NCBI GenBank assembly: GCA_036522515.1 | Contig: DATDFQ010000043.1 | Span: 62,001-126,000 of the forward strand | Reading direction: 5' to 3' | DNA: 64,000 nt | Source: Bacteroidota bacterium | GTDB lineage: Bacteria; Bacteroidota; Ignavibacteria; UBA10030; SZUA-254 | Part shown: in pieces, positions 24,574-32,812 of the stretch | Position numbering within the stretch: the first letter of the stretch is position 1 | Layout of the letters: the number at the start of each line of letters is the position of its first letter | The notes under the pieces: generated by a model | The model's database searches: none | What the model saw: the letters and a program-made list of their open reading frames with translations, nothing else | What the model was told of the DNA's origin: nothing | Program-made: the position numbers and the translations under genes

Positions 24574-25356
24574 ATGGATTACTCCACGATCCTCTGCACC
24601 ACCCAGGACCGCCTCACCGTTGTTACGATGAACCGCCCGGAGCGGAGGAACGCTCTCGACGGCGCGATGATCAAGGAACTCACCGACGCCTTCAGCGCCG
24701 CCAACCGCAACCCGCAGGTTCGGATGGTGGTCCTCACCGGCAACGGTCCGGCGTTTTGCGCGGGAATGGATCTGGAATACCTGCAGACGATCTCCGCACT
24801 GGGACAGGCGGAAAATCTCGAGGATGCCCGAAGCCTCACCAAACTCCTCGACCTTGTGCACGGGCTGAAGAAACCTGTTGTCGCCATGGTGAACGGCCCC
24901 GCGATGGGAGGAGGATGCGGACTCGCCGCCGCCTGCGATTTCGTCTTCGCATCGAAGGAACAGGCCGTCCTCGGGGCGCCGGAGGTGCGAATGGGATTTC
25001 TTCCCGCGGTCATCCTTCTCTACCTCGTCAAGAGAATGGGGGAGGGAGCGGCAAGAGAATTGGTCCTTCGGGGAGGGATCCTGGGCGCGGAAGAGGCGCG
25101 CGCCAGGGGCCTCGTCACCGAAGTCGTGGAGGGGGCCGCCCTGCCGGCCCGGGTGATGGAATTTGCCTCGGAGCTCATCAATTCGACGAGCGGCTCTTCC
25201 CAGATGCTGACCAAGGAGCTCTTCTCCCGGTATGACGAGATGGGCCTGAAGCAGGCGGAGGAATACGCGGCGAACCTGAACGCGCTCGCGCGCAAGACCG
25301 AGGATTTCCGAAAAGGGATCGCCGCGTTTAGAAAAAAAGACCGCCCCCAATGGTGA
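24574..25356 (+). CDS. Enoyl-CoA hydratase/isomerase family protein
   Basis: 260 residues, crotonase fold. Typical blocks: M-N-R-P-E-R-R-N-A-L-D near residue 20, A-F-C-A-G-M-D-L-E-Y (oxyanion hole), and N-G-P-A-M-G-G-G-C-G-L-A (second oxyanion-hole Gly). In place of one of the two classical catalytic Glu residues the segment reads A-P-E-V-R-M-G-F-L-P-A. This pattern is shared by methylglutaconyl-CoA hydratase-like enzymes of amino acid breakdown, so a role in branched-chain or fatty acid degradation is likely but the exact substrate is not readable. First gene of a five-gene run continuing with apt and tnaA. Confidence 0.85.
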   Translation: MDYSTILCTTQDRLTVVTMNRPERRNALDGAMIKELTDAFSAANRNPQVRMVVLTGNGPAFCAGMDLEYLQTISALGQAENLEDARSLTKLLDLVHGLKKPVVAMVNGPAMGGGCGLAAACDFVFASKEQAVLGAPEVRMGFLPAVILLYLVKRMGEGAARELVLRGGILGAEEARARGLVTEVVEGAALPARVMEFASELINSTSGSSQMLTKELFSRYDEMGLKQAEEYAANLNALARKTEDFRKGIAAFRKKDRPQW

Positions 25357-25889
25357 CGAACACCCCGGAGCGCCTCCGCGCTTCCATCAGGAACGTCCCC
25401 GATTTTCCCAAGAAGGGGATCGTCTTCCGCGACATCACGACTCTCCTTCAGGACCCGGCGGCGTTTCGCGAGGCGAACGACTCGCTCTTCGAGCGGTACC
25501 GCTCGAGCGGAGCCGCGAAAATCGCCGGCATCGAATCGCGCGGGTTTATTTTCGGAAGCGTTCTGGCCTCCCGGCTCGGAGCGGGTTTCGTTCCCGTCCG
25601 GAAGCCGGGAAAACTCCCTTCGGCGAGCATACGGGAAGTCTACCAGCTCGAGTACGGCTCCGACGCGTTGGAGATCCACGCAGACTCGATCGCGGCGGGC
25701 GAGAAGATACTTATCGTCGATGATCTGCTTGCCACGGGGGGGACGGCCGCCGCGGCCTGTTCTCTCGTGCGGCGGCTCGGCGGCAGTATCATCGGTGTGG
25801 CATTCCTGGTCGAACTTGCGTTCCTGGGAGGGCGGAAGAAGCTGCAGGAATACGACGTCTTCTCGATCGTCTCCTACGAGAGCGAATGA
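25350..25889 (+). CDS. apt: Adenine phosphoribosyltransferase
   Basis: 179 residues, standard length. It converts adenine and PRPP to AMP. The PRPP-binding loop ILIVDDLLATGGTA is near residue 116; the N-terminal V-P-D-F-P-K-K-G-I-V-F-R-D-I-T and E-S-R-G-F-I-F-G blocks are characteristic of the enzyme. The ATG at 25350 overlaps the enoyl-CoA hydratase stop by 7 bases. It complements the purine salvage by the phosphorylase at 984-1814. Confidence 0.95.
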   Translation: MVTNTPERLRASIRNVPDFPKKGIVFRDITTLLQDPAAFREANDSLFERYRSSGAAKIAGIESRGFIFGSVLASRLGAGFVPVRKPGKLPSASIREVYQLEYGSDALEIHADSIAAGEKILIVDDLLATGGTAAAACSLVRRLGGSIIGVAFLVELAFLGGRKKLQEYDVFSIVSYESE

Positions 25890-27262
25890 AGACGATCATC
25901 GAGCCGTTCAAGATCAAGGTCGTCGAACCGATCGCGTTTTCCACCGTCGGGCAGCGGGAGGAGATTCTCCGCGTGGCGGGCTTCAACCCGTTTCTGATCC
26001 GGGCTGAAGACGTCCTGATCGACCTGCTGACCGACAGCGGCACGGCCGCCATGAGCGCGAAGCAATGGGCGGGGATGATGGAAGGGGACGAATCGTACGC
26101 CGGCGCCCGGAGCTTTTTCCGGTTCGAGAAGGTCGCCCGGGAGCTGACCGGATTCAAGCATATCATTCCGACCCACCAGGGGCGCGCCGCCGAAAAAATC
26201 CTCTTCACCCTGGCCGGAGGAGCCGGCAAGATCATCCCGAACAACATCCATTTCGACACGACCCGCGCGAACGTGGAATTCTCTGGCGCGGAGGCGGTGG
26301 ACCTTCTTGCTCCCGCCGGGAGAGATCCGGCCCTCGTTGCGGACTTCAAGGGAAATATCGACCTCGACGGGCTCGCACGCCTCATCGAAGAGCGGGGACA
26401 GGATCATATTCCTCTGATCATGTTGACCGTCACCAACAACGCGGGCGGGGGCCAACCCGTTTCGATGGAAAATATCCGGCGGACGAAAGCCCTGGCTGCG
26501 AAGCACGGCATCCCTCTTTTTCTCGACGCATGCCGGTTCGCGGAAAACGCCTACTTCATCAAGAAAAGAGAGAAGGGGTACGGAAGCAGGCCGGTCAGGG
26601 AGATCGCCCGGGAAATGTTTTCCCACGCGGACGGCTGCACGATGAGCGCGAAGAAGGACGCGCTCGTGAACACGGGGGGATTTCTGGCGATGAACGACGA
26701 CGCCCTTGCGGGCCGGGCGAGAAACCTGCTCATCCTCACCGAAGGTTTCGTCACGTACGGCGGGCTTGCAGGGCGGGACCTCGAGGCGATCGCACAGGGG
26801 TTGGAGGAGGTGCTCGACGAGCAATATCTTACCTACCGCATCAGGTCCGTCGAATACCTCGGCGAGAAACTCCTCGAGGCCGGCGTGCCGATGATCCAGC
26901 CGCCGGGAGGGCATGCGATCTATCTGGATGCGGCGCGCTTCCTTCCGGGGGTCCCCCCGGAGAAGTTTCCGGGCCAGGCGATCGTCTGCGAGCTTTACCG
27001 CGTGGCGGGGATCCGCTCGGTGGAAATCGGGAGCGTGATGTTCGGCCGCACGGAGCCCTCCACCGGCAGGTTTATCCCGCCCCCCATGGAGCTGGTGAGG
27101 CTCGCGATTCCCCGGCGGGTCTATACGCAGAGCCATATCGACTATGTGATCGAATCGGTGATCGAGGTATTCCGGAACAGAGACCGGCTCCGGGGATACC
27201 GGATCGTCGCCGAGCCTCCGGTGCTGCGCCACTTTTCCGCGCGATTCGCGCAACTCAACTGA
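25886..27262 (+). CDS. tnaA: Tryptophanase (PLP-dependent tryptophan indole-lyase)
   Basis: 458 residues, Beta_elim_lyase family. The PLP lysine is in T-M-S-A-K-K-D-A near residue 256, and D-A-C-R-F-A-E-N-A-Y-F-I-K and T-H-Q-G-R-A-A-E are conserved. Much of the body resembles tyrosine phenol-lyase, but two specificity positions point to tryptophanase: the Arg that binds the tyrosine ring in phenol-lyase is Ile here (R-S-V-E-I-G-S), and the C-terminal L-R-H-F-S-A carries the His of tryptophanases instead of Phe. It would release indole, pyruvate and ammonia from tryptophan. ATGA overlap with apt. No tryptophan permease or TnaC-like leader is visible. Confidence 0.85.
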   Translation: MKTIIEPFKIKVVEPIAFSTVGQREEILRVAGFNPFLIRAEDVLIDLLTDSGTAAMSAKQWAGMMEGDESYAGARSFFRFEKVARELTGFKHIIPTHQGRAAEKILFTLAGGAGKIIPNNIHFDTTRANVEFSGAEAVDLLAPAGRDPALVADFKGNIDLDGLARLIEERGQDHIPLIMLTVTNNAGGGQPVSMENIRRTKALAAKHGIPLFLDACRFAENAYFIKKREKGYGSRPVREIAREMFSHADGCTMSAKKDALVNTGGFLAMNDDALAGRARNLLILTEGFVTYGGLAGRDLEAIAQGLEEVLDEQYLTYRIRSVEYLGEKLLEAGVPMIQPPGGHAIYLDAARFLPGVPPEKFPGQAIVCELYRVAGIRSVEIGSVMFGRTEPSTGRFIPPPMELVRLAIPRRVYTQSHIDYVIESVIEVFRNRDRLRGYRIVAEPPVLRHFSARFAQLN

Positions 27263-27272
27263 GCGGGCTCCC

Positions 27273-27980
27273 GTGATCGCCTGCCCGGTCTGTCACGCGC
27301 AGAACAGCAACCTCGCCACCGTCTGCGCCGGCTGCGGCAGCTTCCTCCAGCAGCGGATCGAAAACCTCGATCTCTTTGCCTCCGCCTGGTCGGTCCTGGA
27401 GAGGCCCGCCAGAGGGTTCAAGACGATCGCCCTGGCGAGACACAAGAATTATATCCTGGTGCTTTCGGCGGTCGCCGGCGTGGCGCTGGTCTTCGGATTT
27501 TTCTGGCTCGCGAAGATGGGGGAGTACGCCCAAAACCTCATCAACATCCTTGCGGCCGGACTGGCCCTGGCGGCGCCTGCCGGAATCCTCTCGGTCCTGT
27601 TCATCTCTCTGGCGATCGTGCTCGCTTCCCGGGCGCTGCGTCTCCGCGTGCGCTTCCGGGACGCGTACGCCGTGGTCGCCTACGCGTCGGTCCCGCTGAT
27701 ACTCACTTCTCTCCTGTTCCTCCCGATCGAAGTGCTTTCGTTCGGTTCCTATTTCTTCGCTCGGACTCCGTCGCCCTACTCGATCCGGCCGCTCTCCTAT
27801 GTCGTGCTCCTCGCATTGGACGGGGCGTTTGCCGCCTGGTCGATCATCCTCCTGCTGGTGGGCGTCCGCGTCCTCGCCGGCGCCGGGTGGATGAAATCGG
27901 GCGCGGCGGTCCTCGCGGCCCTGCTCCTCGCGGCGCTCGCCGTCGCGGGGTTGATGCAGTTCACCCTTCCGCGCGTCTGA
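27273..27980 (+). CDS. Zinc-ribbon membrane protein, Yip1-like
   Basis: 235 residues. An N-terminal zinc ribbon (C-P-V-C...C-A-G-C, residues ~4-21) is followed by about five hydrophobic segments resembling the Yip1 family. GTG start 10 bases after tnaA. Function unknown; such proteins are often membrane scaffolds. Neighbouring genes give no clear hint. Confidence 0.7.
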   Translation: MIACPVCHAQNSNLATVCAGCGSFLQQRIENLDLFASAWSVLERPARGFKTIALARHKNYILVLSAVAGVALVFGFFWLAKMGEYAQNLINILAAGLALAAPAGILSVLFISLAIVLASRALRLRVRFRDAYAVVAYASVPLILTSLLFLPIEVLSFGSYFFARTPSPYSIRPLSYVVLLALDGAFAAWSIILLLVGVRVLAGAGWMKSGAAVLAALLLAALAVAGLMQFTLPRV

Positions 27981-28351
27981 TGGACCAGGACGCATTCGAG
28001 CTGGCCGTCGAGCGGGTCTTCGACCGGTTGCCCGACCGGTTCAAGGAGGCGATCGAGAACGTCGGCGTGTTCATCGAAGAGTACCCCTCCGCGGATCTCG
28101 TCAAGTCGCTGAAGCTGCGGTCGAAGCACGATCTGTTCGGGCTGTACCAGGGGATCCCGTTGACTGCGAGGGGAACCTGGTACGGAATGACCCCGGTGCC
28201 GCCCGATAAGATCTCCCTCTACAGGCGGAACATCGAGGCGGGCAGCAAGAGCGACGCGGAAATCGAGGAAAGAATCTATGAGGTGCTCCTGCACGAGATC
28301 GGCCATTACTTCGGGATGTCGGAAAAAGAGATCCGCGCAGCAGGATATTAG
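27980..28351 (+). CDS. Small zincin-like metallopeptidase (Zincin_1 family)
   Basis: 123 residues, cytoplasmic, with the zinc motif L-L-H-E-I-G-H-Y-F-G near the C-terminus, placed as in the Zincin_1 (formerly DUF1025) family. Members are short proteins with a minimal zincin fold and no demonstrated substrate. The ATG overlaps the upstream stop as TGATG, so the two genes are translationally coupled. Confidence 0.8.
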   Translation: MDQDAFELAVERVFDRLPDRFKEAIENVGVFIEEYPSADLVKSLKLRSKHDLFGLYQGIPLTARGTWYGMTPVPPDKISLYRRNIEAGSKSDAEIEERIYEVLLHEIGHYFGMSEKEIRAAGY

Positions 28352-28363
28352 AAAAACTTTTCG

Positions 28364-28371
28364 TATATTTG
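28364..28371 (+). promoter_or_regulatory. Possible -7 promoter element
   Basis: TATATTTG matches the Bacteroidota TAnnTTTG consensus exactly, 26 bases before the ATG of the 98-residue protein. No TTG is found at the expected upstream distance, so this is a half-supported promoter. Confidence 0.4.
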
Positions 28372-28396
28372 CGGGACTAACAATGAAGGGTAAGCA

Positions 28397-28693
28397 ATGG
28401 GGAAAGTGATGTTTACGATTTCGTATGAAGTAAAGCCTGAGAAGAGGGAGGAATATCTGGCTCTTTCCCGGGAGATGAAGTCCTACCTGGCCGGTACCGC
28501 CGGCAAGAATTACGCCGTGTACGAGCTCAAGGGCAAGAAGAACCATTTTTCAGAAGTATTCATCTTCGGCAGTATGGAGGAGTACGACCAGCTCGAAGAT
28601 CAGGACGAGCAGATGAGCGAAATGGTCCAGCGCCTCGAGGCGCTGCTCACCAACGGCAAGATGAACTATACGACGCTTCTCGAGTCGCTGTAG
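28397..28693 (+). CDS. Small protein of the dimeric alpha-beta barrel type
   Basis: 98 residues with a beta-alpha-beta pattern (V-M-F-T-I-S-Y-E-V, then an amphipathic helix, then H-F-S-E-V-F-I-F) resembling ABM/ferredoxin-like dimeric barrels. No catalytic residue can be named. An AAGGG ribosome site precedes ATG 28397 at normal distance. Followed 6 bases later by the hemerythrin gene. Confidence 0.65.
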   Translation: MGKVMFTISYEVKPEKREEYLALSREMKSYLAGTAGKNYAVYELKGKKNHFSEVFIFGSMEEYDQLEDQDEQMSEMVQRLEALLTNGKMNYTTLLESL

Positions 28694-28699
28694 CCCCGC

Positions 28700-29194
28700 G
28701 TGCCCCCCGCCCGCTTGCGAAAACCGGCCGACCCGATCGCCCAGCTCATGCAGGAGCACAACCATGCGCTCGTGCAGCTGAAGCACATGAGCAAGGCGGT
28801 GCGGGCAATTTCACACGACGGGTATTCCGCAAAGCAGTTCCGGCAGATTCACGCAGCGCTCCGGTTCATCCGCGAGGAAGTGACGGTCCATAACCACAAG
28901 GAAGAGGCGGCTCTCTTCCCCGTGCTCGAACGATATGTCGAGGGGCCGACCCGCGTCATGCGCAACGACCACAAGCTCCTCCGCCGGGGCTTCACCGAGT
29001 TGCGGCTCGCGGCCGGGAGGGTGGAGAAACACCGGGACAGCTTCGCGGCGATCAAGGCTCTCTCCGGGGTTTCACAGCGGGTCATCCAGCTCTTCGTGAA
29101 CCACATCCACAAGGAAAACTACGTCCTCTTTCCGCTCGTGCAGCAATTCCTCACCAAGGAAGAACTCCGCGAGATCGCCCGGAAGATGCTCTGA
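28700..29194 (+). CDS. Hemerythrin-like HHE domain protein
   Basis: 164 residues, a four-helix bundle with di-iron ligands visible as E-H-N-H near residue 20, H-N-H-K-E-E-A-A-L-F-P near 64, a mid-protein R-N-D-H-K, and H-I-H-K-E-N-Y-V-L-F-P near 140. HHE proteins bind a non-haem di-iron centre and function in oxygen or NO sensing, iron storage or iron-sulfur repair. Start taken as GTG 28700, six bases after the previous stop. Confidence 0.85.
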   Translation: MPPARLRKPADPIAQLMQEHNHALVQLKHMSKAVRAISHDGYSAKQFRQIHAALRFIREEVTVHNHKEEAALFPVLERYVEGPTRVMRNDHKLLRRGFTELRLAAGRVEKHRDSFAAIKALSGVSQRVIQLFVNHIHKENYVLFPLVQQFLTKEELREIARKML

Positions 29195-29215
29195 TTGTCG
29201 CCGCTCCGGCGCGGA

Positions 29216-31072
29216 TTATTTCCGCGCTTCGAGCACCGCCTTGAGGGAAAGTTCCTCCGTCCCCCGCTTCACCACCACGACGACCTCATCGCCCGGCTTA
29301 TGGTCCGCCAGCAGGTGCATGAAATCGTAGATGTTCCCCACGATCTTCGTGTCGAACCGGATGATAATGTCGTCCCCCTTCAGGCCCGCCTTCTCGGCCG
29401 CACTCCCCGCGCGCGTTCCGGTAATCTTCAACCCGTGGACATCCTCCGCATAATCGGGGATCACCCCGAGGCTGACGCTCACCCCCTGCCTGTCTCCTCC
29501 GGCCATCTGGCTCGATGAGACGGCCTTCGTGAACGCGGGCCTCGCATCGCCGTTGACGATCGACGAGGCGATGCGCACGACATACTCGACCACCTTTTGT
29601 TCCCCCCCGTAATTGATCTTGTCCCAGGTGTCGGAAGGCCTGTGGTAGTCGGAGTGGAGGTTCGTGAAGAAAAAGAGGACCGGTATATTCTTGCCGTAGA
29701 ACGAAGAGTGGTCGCTCGGGCCGAAGCCGTCCGGTTTCAATTTCAGTACGAGCGAATCGCGGTTTTCCCTCCGGGCCAACGGCTCCCATTCAGGCGAAGT
29801 ACCCATTCCCTCCACGACGAGCAGGCTGTCTTTCATGCGTCCGACCATGTCCATGTTGAGCATCGCCACGGTGCTGTCGAGAGGGAAGTAAGGCTCCTTC
29901 ACGTACTGTGCCGACCCGAGGAGTCCGAGCTCCTCGCCCGAGAAGGCGGCAAAGACGACCGTCCGCTTCAATTCCCGGCGGCGCGCGGCAAAGTACTGCG
30001 CCGCTTCCAGGAGCGCGGCCGTTCCCGAGGCGTTGTCGTCGGCCCCGTGATGGATCGCGATGGTGTCGGGTTTAAGCGACCCTGAACCCTCGCCCCCCAT
30101 GCCGAGATGATCCATGTGCGCCCCGAGGACAACCACCTGCTTCGCGAGGGCGGAGCTCGTGCCCGGGAGATACCCGACGATATTCGCGCTGCGGCCCGAC
30201 ACTTTCACGATCTCTGTGGTGGCGCTCGCCGTCGAGCCGTTGAGCGTAAACGAAGCGGGAGTACCGGCGGAGTCGATCCGTTGCTGCAACGCCTTCAGGC
30301 TTTTCCCTTCCGCCGATAGTATCGACTCCATCCGGCCCCAATCGAGTGCCAGGACGGGGATGGAAACCGCCGGGTAGGGGTACTGGCCGGTCAGAGTCGA
30401 CAATTCCGACCCGCGCGATCCCGGAGGCGCGGTGAGAAAAATGATGCCTGCGGCGCCGCTATCCCGGGCTGTCATCGTCTTTTCGAGGATGCCCATCGCG
30501 CTGGTGAATTTGTTTTCGCCCGGGCCCATCGGGGAATACCGCATCACCACAACGAATTTTCCGCGAACGTCGAGGCCCTTATAATCATCATAATGGAGTA
30601 TTTCCGGGGAAGAGATCCCATACCCGGCGAACGCCAGAGGGGCGGAGACGGAGGTGTCGGCGCTGAAGGAAAGCGCCTGAAATTCGGTTCCTGCTTTCGC
30701 CTCAGACCGGGTCCCCTCCCGGGTGAAGGAAAGTGCGTTGTTCCCGCCCGGCTTCCGCGAAATGATGAACGAGAACTCCTGCAGGTACGGTGAGCCGTTC
30801 GTCCCGGTCTGAGGGGGAGGAAGCAATCCATACTCCTTGAAGCAGGCCGCGATGTAGGAGGCGGCGAGCCGGTTTCCCTCTTCCCCCGACTTCCTTCCCT
30901 TCAATTCGTCCGAGGAGAGATAGCGGACATGCTCGCGGAGCTCCTGTGCGGTGATTTCGGACGAACCACGCGGGGGGGCCTTCGACTCTCCACCCGGGAG
31001 CAGGGCGAGCGCGAAGACGGCGGCGCGAACCGAGGCGCCCATCCGTCCCGATGCAGCAAAACCCGGTTTCAT
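29216..31072 (-). CDS. Exported M28 aminopeptidase with C-terminal PDZ domain
   Basis: 618 residues. An N-terminal signal segment (A-A-V-F-A-L-A-L-L) is followed by a region containing a protease-associated insertion (residues ~130-280). The zinc peptidase domain shows G-A-H-M-D-H-L, H-G-A-D-D-N-A-S-G, F-S-G-E-E-L-G-L-L-G-S, M-L-N-M-D-M-V-G-R and H-S-D-Y-H-R-P-S-D, all metal and catalytic sites of M28. A PDZ domain fills the last ~100 residues. ATG 31072 overlaps the upstream stop as TAATG. Probably a periplasmic or secreted aminopeptidase used in peptide scavenging. Confidence 0.9.
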   Translation of the reverse strand: MKPGFAASGRMGASVRAAVFALALLPGGESKAPPRGSSEITAQELREHVRYLSSDELKGRKSGEEGNRLAASYIAACFKEYGLLPPPQTGTNGSPYLQEFSFIISRKPGGNNALSFTREGTRSEAKAGTEFQALSFSADTSVSAPLAFAGYGISSPEILHYDDYKGLDVRGKFVVVMRYSPMGPGENKFTSAMGILEKTMTARDSGAAGIIFLTAPPGSRGSELSTLTGQYPYPAVSIPVLALDWGRMESILSAEGKSLKALQQRIDSAGTPASFTLNGSTASATTEIVKVSGRSANIVGYLPGTSSALAKQVVVLGAHMDHLGMGGEGSGSLKPDTIAIHHGADDNASGTAALLEAAQYFAARRRELKRTVVFAAFSGEELGLLGSAQYVKEPYFPLDSTVAMLNMDMVGRMKDSLLVVEGMGTSPEWEPLARRENRDSLVLKLKPDGFGPSDHSSFYGKNIPVLFFFTNLHSDYHRPSDTWDKINYGGEQKVVEYVVRIASSIVNGDARPAFTKAVSSSQMAGGDRQGVSVSLGVIPDYAEDVHGLKITGTRAGSAAEKAGLKGDDIIIRFDTKIVGNIYDFMHLLADHKPGDEVVVVVKRGTEELSLKAVLEARK

Positions 31073-32109
31073 TATTTCCACTCCGCTATAAAAATATTGA
31101 TTTCCCACGGCTCCTTGCCGCCGCGGCCTGACGCAAACACAAGGGATCGTCCGTCGGGGCTGAACATCGGGAACCCGTCGAAGTATTCGCTGAAGGTGAT
31201 CCGCTCGAGCCCCGTGCCGTCAATTCCGACCGTATAAAGATCGAAGTTCATGGGCACTTTCGAGGTATCTGCCATATTGGACGAAAAGATGACGCGCTTC
31301 CCGTCCGGGTGCATGAAGGGCGCGAAGTTCGCCCCGGTGTTTTCGGTAAGCTGTCGCTTACGGGAGCCGTCCGCGTCCATCACCCAGATCTGGAGACTGA
31401 TCGGCTTGATTTTTTCCTCGGCCAGGAGCGTCTTGTATTCGGCGGTCTCTTGCGGTGTCTTCGGATGGTACGCCCGGTAGACGATTTTCTTTCCGTCCGG
31501 CGAGAAGAAGGGCCCTCCGTCGTACCCGAGCTCGTGCGTGAGCTGAGTGATGCCGCTGCCGTCGAGGTTCATCGTATAGATATCCAGGTCGCCGCTCCGG
31601 ATCGACGTGAACGCGATCTTGTCCCCCCGGGGTGAGACGACCGCTTCGGCGTCGTAACCGGGAGCATAGGTGAGGCGGCCGGCGATACGGCCCGACGTGT
31701 CTGCGACGAAGATGTCATAGGATGGATAGAGCGACCAGACATAGCCTTTCTTCCTATCGGGCTTCGGGGGACACTCGTCGCCGGCGAGATGGGTGGAGGC
31801 GTAGAGCACATGGGCCCCGTCCGGCAGAAAGTACGAGCAGGTCGTTCTTCCTTTCCCGGTGGAGAGCATCTTCACTCCGGAGCCGTCTGTATTCATCATG
31901 AAGATCTGGTCGCACTTGAGCGAATCGCGGGTGGACTGGAAGACGAGTTTCCTGCCGTCGGGCGAAAAATAGGCCTCGGCGTTTTGTCCGCCGAATGTGA
32001 GCTGGCGGATATTCGAGAGGTGGATTTCGCGGCGGTTTGGATCCGGCTGGCGCGCGAACAGAGATCCGGCCACAAGGAGGGTTGCGAGAAGACGAAGGCT
32101 CCGGGTCAT
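31072..32109 (-). CDS. Exported TolB-like beta-propeller (PD40 repeats)
   Basis: 345 residues with a signal peptide (R-L-L-A-T-L-L-V-A-G-S-L-F-A) and about six PD40/WD40-like repeats of the type Y-F-S-P-D-G-R-K-L-V-F-Q-S, each with D-G-x-x-L/I-x-F/Y. Such propellers are binding platforms or non-catalytic parts of peptidases. It precedes the M28 peptidase gene with a one-base stop/start overlap, so the two may work together on extracellular peptides. ATG 32109 lies 10 bases after the peroxiredoxin gene. Confidence 0.83.
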   Translation of the reverse strand: MTRSLRLLATLLVAGSLFARQPDPNRREIHLSNIRQLTFGGQNAEAYFSPDGRKLVFQSTRDSLKCDQIFMMNTDGSGVKMLSTGKGRTTCSYFLPDGAHVLYASTHLAGDECPPKPDRKKGYVWSLYPSYDIFVADTSGRIAGRLTYAPGYDAEAVVSPRGDKIAFTSIRSGDLDIYTMNLDGSGITQLTHELGYDGGPFFSPDGKKIVYRAYHPKTPQETAEYKTLLAEEKIKPISLQIWVMDADGSRKRQLTENTGANFAPFMHPDGKRVIFSSNMADTSKVPMNFDLYTVGIDGTGLERITFSEYFDGFPMFSPDGRSLVFASGRGGKEPWEINIFIAEWK

Positions 32110-32119
32110 GTCCGCCGCC

Positions 32120-32668
32120 TCACCTGATCTGTTTGAGAGCGGCCTTGAGCTTCTCAAAAGAGCTCATGTCGCGGGAGCTGTACTTGGGATCGATATAGGC
32201 GATCTTACCCTCTTTGTCGATCACGTAGACGGTTCTGCGGTCGAATCCCGTTTCTTCATTGTAGCTGGCGTACATCCGCGCTATCCTGTGGGAATGATCC
32301 GAGACGAGTTTAAACGGGAGCGTGTGAAACTTCGCCCACTCGTGATGGGAGTATTCATAGTCGCCGCTGACCGGGAGTATCTCGGCGTTCAGGCTCGCGA
32401 GGGCGTTAAAATTGTCGCGCATCGTGCACATTTCCTTCGTGCAGCCGCCGCTCCAATCGGCCGGATAAAAGGCGAGGATGATGATACGCTTCCCGAAGAG
32501 GCTCGAGAGCTTCAAATCCTCCGGAGCCACCGAATCTTTTGTCGCGTAGGGAAGAGTGAAATCGGGCGCCGGGTCTCCGACGGCCGGGGGACTGGCGGGG
32601 TTTTCCTGGGTGCGCGCGAGTGAGGAGAGCAGCGCCAGAGAGGCGAGAATTTTCAAGATCGTTTTCAT
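32120..32668 (-). CDS. Exported peroxiredoxin, BCP/PrxQ type
   Basis: 182 residues including a signal peptide (residues ~1-20). The active site reads F-Y-P-A-D-W-S-G-G-C-T-K-E-M-C: peroxidatic Cys76 and, five residues later, Cys81 as the probable resolving Cys, the intramolecular pattern of PrxQ enzymes. It should reduce peroxides outside the cytoplasm with a thioredoxin-like partner. First gene of the three-gene minus-strand run; divergent from the DPP III-like gene across 144 bases that hold no convincing promoter of the type seen elsewhere. Confidence 0.87.
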   Translation of the reverse strand: MKTILKILASLALLSSLARTQENPASPPAVGDPAPDFTLPYATKDSVAPEDLKLSSLFGKRIIILAFYPADWSGGCTKEMCTMRDNFNALASLNAEILPVSGDYEYSHHEWAKFHTLPFKLVSDHSHRIARMYASYNEETGFDRRTVYVIDKEGKIAYIDPKYSSRDMSSFEKLKAALKQIR

Positions 32669-32812
32669 CTCAGGTTCAATCGGATTATGGCAGAGTATGG
32701 CCGGATCGGTAAACGTGAAGGTGTGCGGTCGAGACACAGGGGTCAATATAGCAAATATTCGGAAATAATTCGATATTTTTAGTATCTTCCATTAAACGAG
32801 AAAAGGAAACCG

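Noticed and set aside
25886..27262. Annotation as tyrosine phenol-lyase
   Set aside because: The Arg that binds the tyrosine ring in phenol-lyases is Ile and the C-terminal Phe is His, as in tryptophanase.
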